Assembly: GCF_036785885.1 (NCBI RefSeq)
Contig: NC_092323.1
Span: 3,264,501 to 3,328,500, forward strand
Direction: 5' to 3'
DNA length: 64,000 bases
Source: Coffea arabica
Taxonomy: Eukaryota; Streptophyta; Magnoliopsida; Gentianales; Rubiaceae
Below are positions 47,701 to 58,841 of this stretch, one piece after another. The notes under the pieces are model-generated. The model did not search any database. It saw nothing but the letters and a program-made list of their open reading frames with translations, and was not told where the DNA came from. How positions within the stretch are numbered: position 1 is the stretch's first letter; every line of letters starts with the position of its first letter. Both the position numbers and the translations under genes were made by a program.

Positions 47701-50700
47701 TCTTCCATGTTGGATGGGCTTGATAATGCCAGTATTGAAATGGATGAGGCTAAGGTTTGTCTTGCTGTTCTATCTCTAGTTTTGTTATATCTCCCTTCAA
47801 GGAAATAAATTAATAGATTGCAGGTATAAAAGAGTTCTTTTCTTTTCTGCTGAATAACGAGACTGTGTACTAACTGCAAGCCAGAGGAAACTGGATTTCT
47901 TTTTCCAGGGGTTGTGTAGGGGGGAATGGGTGGTTGTTGGTTGTGCTCACATGTATGGTGCGATGTAAGTTATCCTCATATGGTGTATAGGGCGAATAGT
48001 ACATTTTGTTATGGACCTTTCATATAATATTACTATTGGCAGTAAAGATGTAATTTCTTGTAAGCCTTAGCTATTTGGACTCAAAAGGTTTTTCTCGAGT
48101 TGCTGTGTGTTTCTGTGAGATCCTTAACAATTGTTTCTGTCACACACACTCTCTTTTCCAGGTCTTTTTAGACAAACAGCCTCCTTCATTTGCATGATAT
48201 GCAACCTCCTGCTTTGTGGCCATCTTTCTGATTTTCCTGTGTCAAGCTTTCATTTTCTTACAGTGCGTTTCTTCTTCTTCATTTTTTCACTTCCCCCGTT
48301 CTCAGACTAGATTACATGAGATAATTACTACCGGAGTAAAGGCAGTCCATGAGAATGGGTCATCAGAAAAACCTTGGATGGTTGATGGGGCTGGACTTCC
48401 TTCAAATGCATCTGAACTTCTTCCTGAATTGGTAGGAGTCTTTCCATATTCCTGAAATTTTCTTGATTAGAAGACTATATAATTCCAGACCTTATTTCTT
48501 GTCTTTGCTGCTGCTTAGCTTATATTCTTGTGATCAGGTGAAGTTGACAAAGAAGGTAACTGAACAAGTGAGGCTACTTGCAAGGGATGAGGATGAACAA
48601 CTTGAAGACACAAGTTCATATGATGTGATTCCTCCATATGATCAAGCTAAAGCACTGGGTAAGACAAACATAGATGTTGACCGCATTGCTGCAGGACTAC
48701 CCTGTGGGAGTGAAGGATTTCTTCTCATGTATGCTCGGTGGAGGAAGCTTGAGAGAGATTTGTATAATGAGCGGAAAGAGTAAGTCTTATGCTTATGGAA
48801 GGTTTAGAATTATGAGTTCTTTGTTTCAAGTACATCAATACGATTTGAAATTTAGATTTTCTCAATTAGTATGACCCTTCACTTGGCTTGGTTGTTCTGT
48901 AATGGATGTAACTGTGTGGTTTGGTTTGCAGCCGTTTTGACATAACACAGATTCCAGATGTTTATGACTCCAGCAAGTAAGTGATTGAACTAAGCTGGCA
49001 GTATGTTTTACATTAAATATTATGACCTTGTTAAGTTACATTCCGTTTCTGACAGCACTGAGTGAACTAGGTATGTTTCTTTGTGCTTGCGTCCTCTCTG
49101 TCTGTCTGTTTCTCTCTCTCTCTCTCTCATTTCTTCTGTATAACTTTTGACTGTTTTTTACATGCATGTTTTTTCTTTAATTAACTATAAAATGTCTTCA
49201 TAAATGTTTCATGTGAAGTCATAGAGTACCCCATTTTAGAAGAACAAAGAAAATGCTTAAGCCTTCTTTAAGATGGAATTCATCTAATAGACTGGACTAG
49301 TGCTCAATTACCGATCCCATTCCACCCCTTCTTTTCTTGGATTTAATTATGACAATCTGGAGAGAGATTTCTAGAGGTTGAAACTAAGTGAGGTTGCAAC
49401 ACAATATATGCATATGGGCAGTAGTTCCATGCCAATTCTCATGCAACCTATGTTGCAACGAGTTTTAGTTTTTCGGTTTTTCATAGCAAAATGTCATTCT
49501 CTTATAAAGACGAAGAGTTTGCTGATACTCTTTCTTGTGTCCTTTCTAGTCTTGTGATATTATATTCTTCTTTTAACAGGTATGATCTCTTGCACAATGC
49601 ACACCTTAATTTGGAAGGATTGGATGAACTCTTTAGAGTTGCTCAGGTGAGAAAATTTGACCTACTTGCATACATTATCCATTATGAAACTGAAACCCCT
49701 CTGCACTCCACCTCCTGAATACTTGATATCTTTTGAAGGTAGTTTCTTTCTTGTATTTCCACTGAATTAGAGATGTGATCTATGAGAGGGTATGGTTGGT
49801 GGTACATTCCTTGTTCATATTACGTGGAGTCCTGAAGTTGATGTTCCTACTGTTTCAAGGACATTCAAGTATTTATTCATTGCAAATGTTCCAAAATGCC
49901 AAGGTTAATTCTGGAGATAGAGAACCTTTTGGCTGCAGGAACCAGATTGAATATTTAATTTATGATAGAAGAAAAATTAGAGAGCATGGGCGAAGCACCT
50001 GGCACAGTATACATACATGTAGAAAGTAGGTATATTCATGACTAAATGAACAAGCCATGTGATTTTATGATTTGTTCTTTGGAATTTCTATTGATCCTGT
50101 TGTCTTTCAGTTACTTGCAGATGGTGTTATTCCTAATGAATATGGAATTAACCCAAAGCAGAAGCTAAAGATTGGGTCCAAAGTAATTCTCGATTTCGCT
50201 TACTCTGTTTTCTATCCGTATTCCTTTTCTTCAATTAGTTAAATGCCTTTTGGTTCTCAGATTGCCCGTTGCCTATTAGGTAAGATTTTAATTGATCTAA
50301 GAAATACTCGTGAAGAAGCAATCAGCGTAGCTGGGTTGAAGAGCAGTCAGGATCATGAGTCAGCTGTCAGTATAACTGGACAGGAAGATGGAGAGTCTAA
50401 TTTCAGGAATGAAGATTCAAGGAGGACTAGTTTCACTGGTGAAAAATCTATAAATCAGGAAGATGATGATAACAAAGAGACCAAATATCGCTTGGATCCA
50501 AAGTAATACTCTGTTTCTTGCTTTGTTGACAAAACAAGATGCACTTGGTCAAACCTTATGAAAATGTTTGCAACTAAGCAATTACCTGTCAAAATAATTT
50601 AACATTTACTCAATAAGGAATAAAGAGTACAACATGCTTTTCACATACAGAAACTCGAAGATCTCATTACTATCCTTTCTTTTGGCTGGAGCAGTGCTCA

Positions 50701-53059
50701 GTCATTTGGTACTGCTAACTTTTGCTTCTTATACCATAGTAAGCTCTCCTATGTGCTGAAGGATACAATAGAGAACTTATCAGTTATTTGATGTTCTTTA
50801 ATTATTTCAGATATGCTAATGTGAGAACACCTGAACGCCATGTCAGAACACGCCTTTACTTCACATCGGTGAGTCAACTATCACTATGGTCACTTAGAAA
50901 TTTACTCTGTTTTCTACACATGCTACATCATCAGGTGCTTTGTGAAATTCTTTTTATCCACTGGCGCTTGAACGGCATTAACTTTGGTAGGAATGTCAAT
51001 CAAATAGTATATTTTTCCATTTCCTATTTTGCACAAAGCAGTGTCTTAAGAAGGTCATATGTTGGGAAAGAGCTTAAGAGGTACCTCGTATATTGGTTTT
51101 AGCCTCATACATGCTGATTTCAAGCCAGTAGTATTATTGGGTCTTATGTCCTCGTGATTCTGACTCAAGGAGGATATCCATGTGTCTGTATTGATGGGTA
51201 AAGGAACCATTCTGATTTTCCAGTCATCGTAGATTGTTTCCTTTATTGAGGGAGGTAAGAATTTTGGGAGGGCAAAGGGTCTCTTTGGATATATTGTTGG
51301 ATATGCAAGGAATTTTTTTATCTGTTTCCAGTTCCATCTCATTATTTAGATCTTTCTTTAGTAATTTGATATATTTTTCTTTCACCCCTTATATTAAGCT
51401 CTATTGAATGTTTGATTGTCAGGAATCACATATCCATTCTTTGATGAATGTTCTTCGTTATTGTAACTTGGATGAATCTCTCCAAGGAGAGGATAGTCTT
51501 GTTTGTGATAATGCTTTGGAGCGTCTTTTAAGGACCAAGGAGCTTGACTACATGAGTTATATTGTGATGAGGATGTTTGAGAATACTGAGGTTAGTATGG
51601 ATAATTTTTATTTTAGAAATTTCCTAGGGAATATATGAAGAAGCAGTAAAAAAGGCCTCTGTTTATCATTTTGGTGCTATACTTCATGTATTATGTTGGT
51701 GAATGATGCACGAAGGATTAATCAGGGTAGCGTGTTTTCTTCGGTTTTTTTTTTTGTTGCTGTCTCATCTCCCTCCTTGCTTGAGAAGTCTTCAGTATAA
51801 AAAGATGAGATAAATACACTTATCGTTTCTTTTGCTTCTGTAATGTTATACGTTGCCTAAAAAAATTTAGAAAATTGCAAGATAGTAAAGCTCATTACCA
51901 GGTCTAACATCGATACCAGTGAGCTTTTGCACCTGTCTGCATTCGTGACTTATTTTACATTGTTATGAAGATAATACCAGCTAAATTTTTTGCTGTTTTT
52001 CTTATGCCTAGATCTGACAATTACAGTTCTTGGTGCATAAAACAAGTACATATTGGTAATAAAATCTCAAAGAGTGGAAAACCTGAATGAAGTTTGTCAA
52101 CCTTCGAGGCTAGTGTTCTTTTGCGTGATCCTTTTAAAGGCCTGACATTAGTCGGACACCATGAAACTTGAGTGCTTCCTTCTATTGAGCAGGAACTGTT
52201 TTGGCAGTTTATTAATAAAATTAAGGGCTGGCTTGGCCCCCACGTGCATGGGTCTTGCTTATATATATATATATTTAAAAAAAAAAAGCGTTTTGACAGA
52301 GTCAACAGTTTGGCTACACTAAATGTAATCCCATTTTTCACTTGGTTAGTGACTTGAATTTTGGGTGGGGCACATTGATGTTGTTGCGTTATTTTGCTGA
52401 TGAGTATCTTCGAACTTTTTTATCCAGCTTTTAGAACAAATGCAGGTATCTTTAGAAGATCCACAAAGATTCCGAATAGAGTTGACTTTTAGTCGCGGTG
52501 CTGATTTGTCCCCCTTGGAGGTATTTTCTTCGATTGAAGAGATTTAATTTGAAATACTGCTTTGGCAAAAAGTGTTCATGGGATTGGAATTACATCCCCT
52601 CTAAATTTCAGTATTCCCATCAGCTACTAATTTTCCATTCTTCTTTGAATCAAACGCTTCTAAGAATACCAACTTAACTCATCCTTCAAAGTTTGGATAG
52701 AGGTTTAATGGTTTATTGTTGAAAAACTTGTTGGTTTAGCCATTAACAGCTGGACTGGTTAATCAGAGGATTTCAATAATTATTTGAATTTGCAGAAGGA
52801 CGATAGTGGGGCAGCCTCATTACGTCAGGAACACACATTGCCGATAATGGGTCCTGAGAGGCTTCAAGAAGTAGGATCATACTTGACGATGGAGAAGATG
52901 GAAAAGATGATTCGCTCTTTTGCCATGCCCGCAGAAGATTTTCCCCCGCCATCAACCCCGCAAGGATTTTCAGGGTACTTCTCAAAAAGTGCAGCAGTTT
53001 TGGAGCGCCTTGCGAATCTTTGGCCTTTCAACAAGCATGGGAATACGAATGGGAAGTGA
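35706..53059 (+). CDS. VIH2: VIH/PPIP5K: bifunctional inositol hexakisphosphate and diphosphoinositol-pentakisphosphate kinase/phosphatase
   Basis: Makes and breaks the inositol pyrophosphates (InsP8) used in phosphate sensing and jasmonate signalling. Thirty exons: 35706-35819, 36014-36073, 36338-36384, 36660-36743, 37954-38017, 38846-38999, 40207-40277, 41207-41311, 42198-42290, 42881-42955, 43742-43827, 44487-44693, 44778-44877, 44985-45055, 45984-46065, 46467-46625, 46800-46842, 47170-47252, 47517-47579, 47680-47754, 48306-48431, 48538-48779, 48932-48976, 49580-49646, 50111-50182, 50261-50502, 50811-50868, 51423-51590, 52446-52520, 52796-53059. They total 1064 residues, near Arabidopsis VIH1/VIH2. 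ATP-grasp kinase half (about 20-345): [74 protein letters not shown]. Histidine acid phosphatase half: VIRHGDRTP with His 387, [20 protein letters not shown], ending [20 protein letters not shown]. The start could also be the ATG at 35736. VIH1 versus VIH2 is not resolved. Confidence 0.96.
36208..36280 (+). repeat. direct repeat in VIH intron 2
   Basis: A 20-odd base word containing CGGTCACAATGT and TCACAA occurs twice, near 36215 and 36261, separated by a T-rich spacer. It is a local duplication inside the intron, with no sign of function. Confidence 0.6.
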
Positions 53060-53540
53060 TTTAGCTTGACATTCTTCCATTTGCTTGAATATCGAGCCTG
53101 AAATTTGCTGATCAATTTTTTTTTTTTTGGAAGTACAAATGGGGGAGAGGTGACTCAACCGTTGTGGAAGGTAGAAGAGCAATTTTCCCACTGTAAATAT
53201 TTCAATTGAATGAATCATTTGCAGAGCACGTTCTTACTGTTATTACATCTTTATTTCTTTTACAAGGATGGGGCCTCACTGGTTGAGAGCCATTAACTAC
53301 CAGAACCAATGCATAATAGCTTCTTATGACTCAATACTCGTTCATGTATATTAGTTCTCTTTGGATTTCAAGAGTTTGACGTCAAGATCCCTTCCCTTCG
53401 ATTGGGAAGATTCATGTCACGTCTCTTTATTAAGTTTTGTGGTTGAGTAAATTGGTTCCCGTTGCTAGCAGCAAATCTTCCATGCTCATAGACCTTTTTT
53501 CTTTTCTTGGGCCCTTCCGGTGATGCGTCTTGCCAATAGC

Positions 53541-53573
<33 letters not shown>
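53541..53573. repeat. (TTA)n microsatellite
   Basis: About eleven uninterrupted trinucleotide units of TTA on the plus strand. It is likely length-polymorphic. Confidence 0.95.
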
Positions 53574-53925
53574 GGATTATTCATAGGGAGGCTTCAAACT
53601 TTTCGAGGGAGAAGGAAAAAATAGATAAGATTTGAGAGTCTTTACGGTTATTTAATCGATGTTCTTACCAGCTAAACTTTGTAAGAACATTTAAATTTGA
53701 ACGATGTTTAAATAGATAGGCTCGCGCTGTGTTATTAGGAACAAATGCTTTTGGGCCTGTCTGCGGCCCAAATGCATATTGCTTGAACACTGCTTAGGGC
53801 ACGTAGATGAAGCTGGCCGCTACGGGGTCCATTCTCTTCTTAATGGTCCCCGCAAGGGCCCAAACTCAGATGCCGGCCACCCAAAACTGAATCCAAGGAG
53901 TAAATGGACTACAGTTCTGTTGGAG

Positions 53926-53977
53926 ACGTTGGACAGCAAATTCTTTTTTTTTTTGTCAAACGTTGGACAGCAAATTC
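53926..53977. repeat. 18-base direct repeat flanking a poly-T insert
   Basis: ACGTTGGACAGCAAATTC occurs at 53926-53943 and 53960-53977. Between the copies are 16 bases, a T run followed by GTCAA. The pattern looks like a target-site duplication around a severely 5'-truncated poly-A retrotransposition product (LINE or SINE tail) in minus orientation. Confidence 0.6.
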
Positions 53978-54490
53978 GACTCTACGAAAGGAGCATATAT
54001 GTTCTCTTTCAAGCTTCCGAAGAAAATAAAATGGGTGCGCAAGACGCGATAATATCAATTCCTACCTTCTAAAGCATAAAAAAAATATGTAACAAACTCG
54101 GCCAACTACTCAGTAAAGGAAACGAATGACCAAATGAAACAGTACCATGTATGTTCTATTTACGAAACTGCGAAAGGAAGGATGAAGGATCCATCCAGAT
54201 GAGATCTCTCACCATTAAATCACCAAATATGAGCAAAACAAATCTGAAAGCCTAATAGAATTTGGAATAATTAATTTTTTTTTTGTCACTCACCAATAAA
54301 GATTTGCAAATTTTGCGTTAGACGCTTACTCGGGAAAAAAGAGTAGTTATATTTTAGACAAGGCACACGAGAAATGCTTTCAAATCGATCGCAAAAGTGA
54401 CTGTGTCCATAATCATGCTCAAATAACGAAAGAATTCTATATCCACAATCATGCTGAACAAAACTTTTTAAGGAAATGACAAACGTGTTA

Positions 54491-54767
54491 GTAATAACTG
54501 TAATAGCTGGAAGAGGGGCAGGAACGGTTGCAGGAAGCAACCGTTTTTGGTAGTTCACAGTTAAGTTTTGGTCAAAAAAATTTGTACGGTTCAGATTTTA
54601 TCCTGTATCTCAATTTTAACAACATGTGTGGGATTCACAAAATTTTGTTACGTTGTTGAAAGTAAATTACACCATGTGCAAACAAAGTTACGCCGTGTGT
54701 AAAATGCATATAACTGTCAGGAACGATTACACCTGCAACCGTTCCTGCTGCCCTGGTCGTAATAACT
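54491..54767. mobile_element. MULE-type MITE with 9-bp target duplication
   Basis: GTAATAACT flanks the element at 54491-54499 and 54759-54767. The element (54500-54758, 259 bp) has terminal inverted repeats that share a perfect 17-base core, GCAGGAACGGTTGCAGG, and its complement; the outermost bases match more loosely. There is no coding capacity. Nine-base duplication and G-starting ends suit the Mutator superfamily. Confidence 0.8.
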
Positions 54768-57700
54768 AGGTAAAATGTGCTGAAAATTATGGTGTCCCTT
54801 TCTTTACCCTGAATGCAAAACGAACTTGAGGACTCTCATCCGTAATTACCATTTATTACACAAAAGCACGTTGTTGAAAGACTGATCATTGATGAGTCAC
54901 GTTTTGAGTCAAATTAATGTCATTTTATTATCTGTCAACTTATCCCTTGAAATGCTTAAATCAGAGTCAGACAATATATATATAGTTATAAGGATGAAAG
55001 TTCTTTCTAAAAGATTATAACATCTCAATTAACCGAACGATTAAAAGCGACGTTGACTAACAGCTATCTGCCAAACGCTTTTCCACTACTTGCGTATTGT
55101 TTTCCACTTTCTATATGTGTCCCAGTACGAAAGATGAATAATTTTCTTATGTCTGGTTTTATGATTCTGTTAACTTCTTAAGAATGAGAATAGTCAAAAT
55201 TTAACCCCTTTTCTTCCCTCTCGTCAAATGGAAACAGAAAGTGACAAAATTACGGGCTTGCTATGAATACTCTGATCTCCTGCCTGTTCTGAAATAGTAC
55301 TTCCTCTGTCGACTTTAATAGTTTTATTTTTATTTTTTATCCGTTTCAAATTATAGTTCATCTTTCAATTGAATAATATAGTTAATTTTTAATTTTTCTA
55401 AAATATTGTTAGTATTATTTACTATTACATGTATGACTCACAATTTAAATTTAAATTTTATATATGTGTCATATTTTCAATCATAATAATATATATATCA
55501 TCAGTGTATATAAAATTAAATAAAATAAAAAAGGCTAATAAATAGAAAGTGGAATTGTGGGGTGGGTTAGTGGAGGCATAAAAGGGATGCTGAAGGGACC
55601 GAGCGACGTTGTGAACTGCTCATTTCCCTAGTGAGGAGGCCACGTAATGGAATTCATGAACCGTGTCCGGGTGCTGCATTGACTAATCTCCTGTGGAGTT
55701 TTCATCGTTCCGGTCATGCGTCAGCGTGAGTAGTGCAAAAATGGCATGTCACCGATGTTACAAGCACAGACATGCATATGAGAACACTCGGAAGTGGACA
55801 TCTGGCACCATATTCGATACTTTGCGTTATTCTCCCGTAATTCAATTCCTAGTTGAATTCTTCCTAGTCCTTTAAGCATTTCATCCATGATCCAACCAAA
55901 CCAAAAAAAAAAAAAAAAAATACTTTAAACATTTTCCATGTTTAGAGATTTTCCATGTTTCCGATTTCTCAGGATCCCGGTCCCAAAGACTGCTATCTGA
56001 GACCGCTGATGAGTTACAATTTTTCTTACGGGAGAGGGGCATTTTTGACTTTTGCTATCCGCATTCTCAACGCGTGAAGACCATCCTTGGGACTGGCGGG
56101 TGGCTGAAACAAAATCCTCTTGTGAGGCAGTTATACCAGTCGCGTGGGTCGTTACAAAGAGAAAAGCTGACAACACGCGTCAACCATCAAGGAGCAGCAG
56201 CACAATATCTCTCCACAAACCCCGATCGTACAAAAGGGGCCGCCAATTCGCAGCTAGATTGAGAGTTTATTCAATCGTGGAAGGCAAAATGCAATTCATT
56301 TTGTTATGTTACTTTGAAGACTTGTACCAGTAGTGTTTCACTGAGCTCTCAAATAGTGGTCCCGAAACTATTCCAGAATTCAAGTTGATTGTATTTTTCT
56401 TCTTGAAAAGGACGATCAAACAATTTCCAATCACAGTTCTTTTTGTGGGTTGGATCATCATATAATATACCCAAAAAAAAACTCTAAATATTTGAGATTT
56501 TTAAAAAAAATAAGATCTCAATTCCCATTAGATATCTTACAACTAGAACCCTTTCTAAAGAAAAATAATAAAAAATCCCTTCTCAAAAACTTAAAAAATA
56601 AAAATCCTTAACACTAAACAACTCTCCAAAAAAATTAAGTCAAAGCACATTTTCTTTGCAGTGATATAATATATATATATATATAGATATATTTTTTTTT
56701 ATGGTGACAATAATTTTTTATAATCTAATTTATCATAATCTAATGGGGAAGAGAGGCTAAAAAGGTTGTGTATAATAAGAGGGTTAGTAGATATAATAAC
56801 TTATTAGATCAAAAGGGTGCTCTGACATCTCCTTTAAATTTTTTTCACTGTAAATAGGGTTAGAATCCATGTGATATAATAGGGCCAAAAAAGAATGCCG
56901 ATACCACATGAAGATGCAATTTGTCGCCGTCAATTACATCCAAGGCTAATGGGATAATTAATTGATTGAGAAATTTCAATTTCCTCCACACACAGCTTAT
57001 CGGACTAATAGTGAAGAAGTATACTAGAAATCAATTTTTATGGTTTTTGAGCAAGGAAAGGGAAAAGCATGGAAGAAAGTCCGGAAACTTTGGGATGGGA
57101 GAAAGAGAGTGGGACTGAGTTCAATGAGTTCCGTCCGATATTCCTTCAAATCTATAGTATATATAGATATAGATATATTTATGAAAATTACTAAAAATAG
57201 CAATTCAAATAAGATTTTTTCTCCAATCCTTTTACCACCTCCTTCATCGAGCAAGAAGTATGAGCCAACCAAGCAAGAACAGCTGCTAAGGGAATTACGT
57301 GATGAGATCCCATCTTTTCTTTTCTAGTCTGACTACTTTTGCGCTGTTCTCAGATGCCGGCCACAATCCACCTTCAGGGCTGACATCCTAGGAAAATCTT
57401 TTCACAAGGACGCATTTTTGGTATAGAAAAAGGGCATGCATTGATTAAATTCCATGAGATGTTAAAACGATTCTAATCTGTGGCAAAATTACTACTGCAT
57501 TTTCTTGGAAAGCCTCTTTTCTCAGCATATCCACTTACAATGTTGTCTATTACAAATTCACGGTAATTTCTCTATTTATTCGTAGTTTATACCTTTAAGA
57601 CTGACATCTTTTCTTTTTTTTTTTTAAAAAAAAAGGATTGGTTATTTGGAATATAAGATATACCTACTACTTTTCAGCTCATTATAATTTAATATATAAT

Positions 57701-58281
57701 TCTAGATATTTTACTCGAACGTGAAAAGAGAAAGAGATCGACTAATTAACTGATCAAAAAAAATGAAAAGAAGGAATTTTTGCAAAAAAAATTTTCTAAG
57801 GATAAGTTAGGAAACCATTCACGCATTTTTTTTTCTCAACTGGGGAAAAAAAAAAGGAATAAAAATAGAAAAGCAGGATAGGTAGGGTGAAAGCTGGATT
57901 GTTTGTTGCCCTTTAATCCTCTCGTCATTCCTTAAAGAGTGGGTTAGATAAAAAGCACTGTCAGGGGTAGAATCGTCAGAATGAGGAACCAAGGGAGGTG
58001 TTGCTGTTGCACTCCACGCGGGACTCGCCAACTTTGGCACGGCTGTTCCATGAAAAAAAAAAAAAAATGAGGGAAGCACAATAATAAAGGTGGAAGGGGG
58101 AGAAGAAAAAGAATTTTTGTAGTAGTTATTTATTTATTTATTTATAAACAAAGGGTGCAACAAGTAAAGTAAGAACATTTGGAATTCCACTGAAATAATG
58201 CTGCTGGTAGTTGTCTATTCTATCTGCCTTGTCATCAAAATCAAATCCAGTCATCAATAAATAAAAGGAAAATATACTCAC

Positions 58282-58322
58282 TATAAAAGAAACAGAGAGA
58301 GCGCAGGTGGCGGGTATATAAG
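58282..58322 (+). promoter_or_regulatory. candidate TATA boxes of the H+-ATPase gene
   Basis: CTATAAAAG at about 58281-58289 and GTATATAAGG at about 58314-58323 lie roughly 520-560 bases before the start codon and are followed by a GA-rich and then CT-rich leader. The distance implies a long leader, probably with an intron, as is usual for plant PM H+-ATPase genes. Exact transcription start not visible. Confidence 0.4.
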
Positions 58323-58841
58323 GAGAGGAAAAGGCATGATATTTGCGTGAGGACTGAGTAGCAGAGCGCAGAGAGATATTCAGAGAGAGAGAGAGGGAGT
58401 GGAGAGAGCGGAGAAAGGGTGGTGGGAGGTGGCCGCTGCTCTTTGGCATCTCTTGTATTTAAGGCCTCTTTCGACTCATTTTCTGTTTTCCGATCAGTAA
58501 AGTAATACTACAACTACTGCTAGTCTGCTGGTCTACTCCTCCGTTATCAGCAGCAGCTGCAGCACCGCTATTCGATAAACCACGCCACAAAAAGCAAGGT
58601 TAACACACACACTTTCTGACGCCTGCTTCCCTCTTCTTCTTCTTCTTCTCCATACATGCATAGCCTCTGCTCCTTTTTTCCTCTTCTTTTTCAGTTTTAC
58701 TTGCTACTTCGTTGCTCTCAGAACAAAATTAACCAATTTTCATCTGTACATTATTTAGTTGTTTGTTCGTTTATATACTGATGATCCTTTTTTTTTTCCT
58801 TCCTAATGTGTGCCTGATGAAAACTGAAGGGAGAAGCAGAG

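Larger units (their letters stand above)
53060..58841. other. 5.8 kb intergenic region before the proton pump
   Basis: Starts with the VIH 3' untranslated region and ends with the H+-ATPase promoter and leader. It contains an ATT microsatellite (53541-53573), an 18-base direct repeat around a T run (53926-53977), a MULE-type MITE (54491-54767) and many poly-A/T runs. Several open frames (for example 53779-54072 and 56052-56333) show no family resemblance. No gene is supported. Confidence 0.6.

Noticed and set aside
55301-55560. Possible CTCCCTCCGTC-type (Stowaway-like) MITE end
   Set aside because: Only a loose match at one end and no matching right end or TA duplication found.
55925-56333. 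Open frames on both strands with moderate base composition
   Set aside because: No recognised domain, and sense and antisense frames are equally open; not enough to call a gene.
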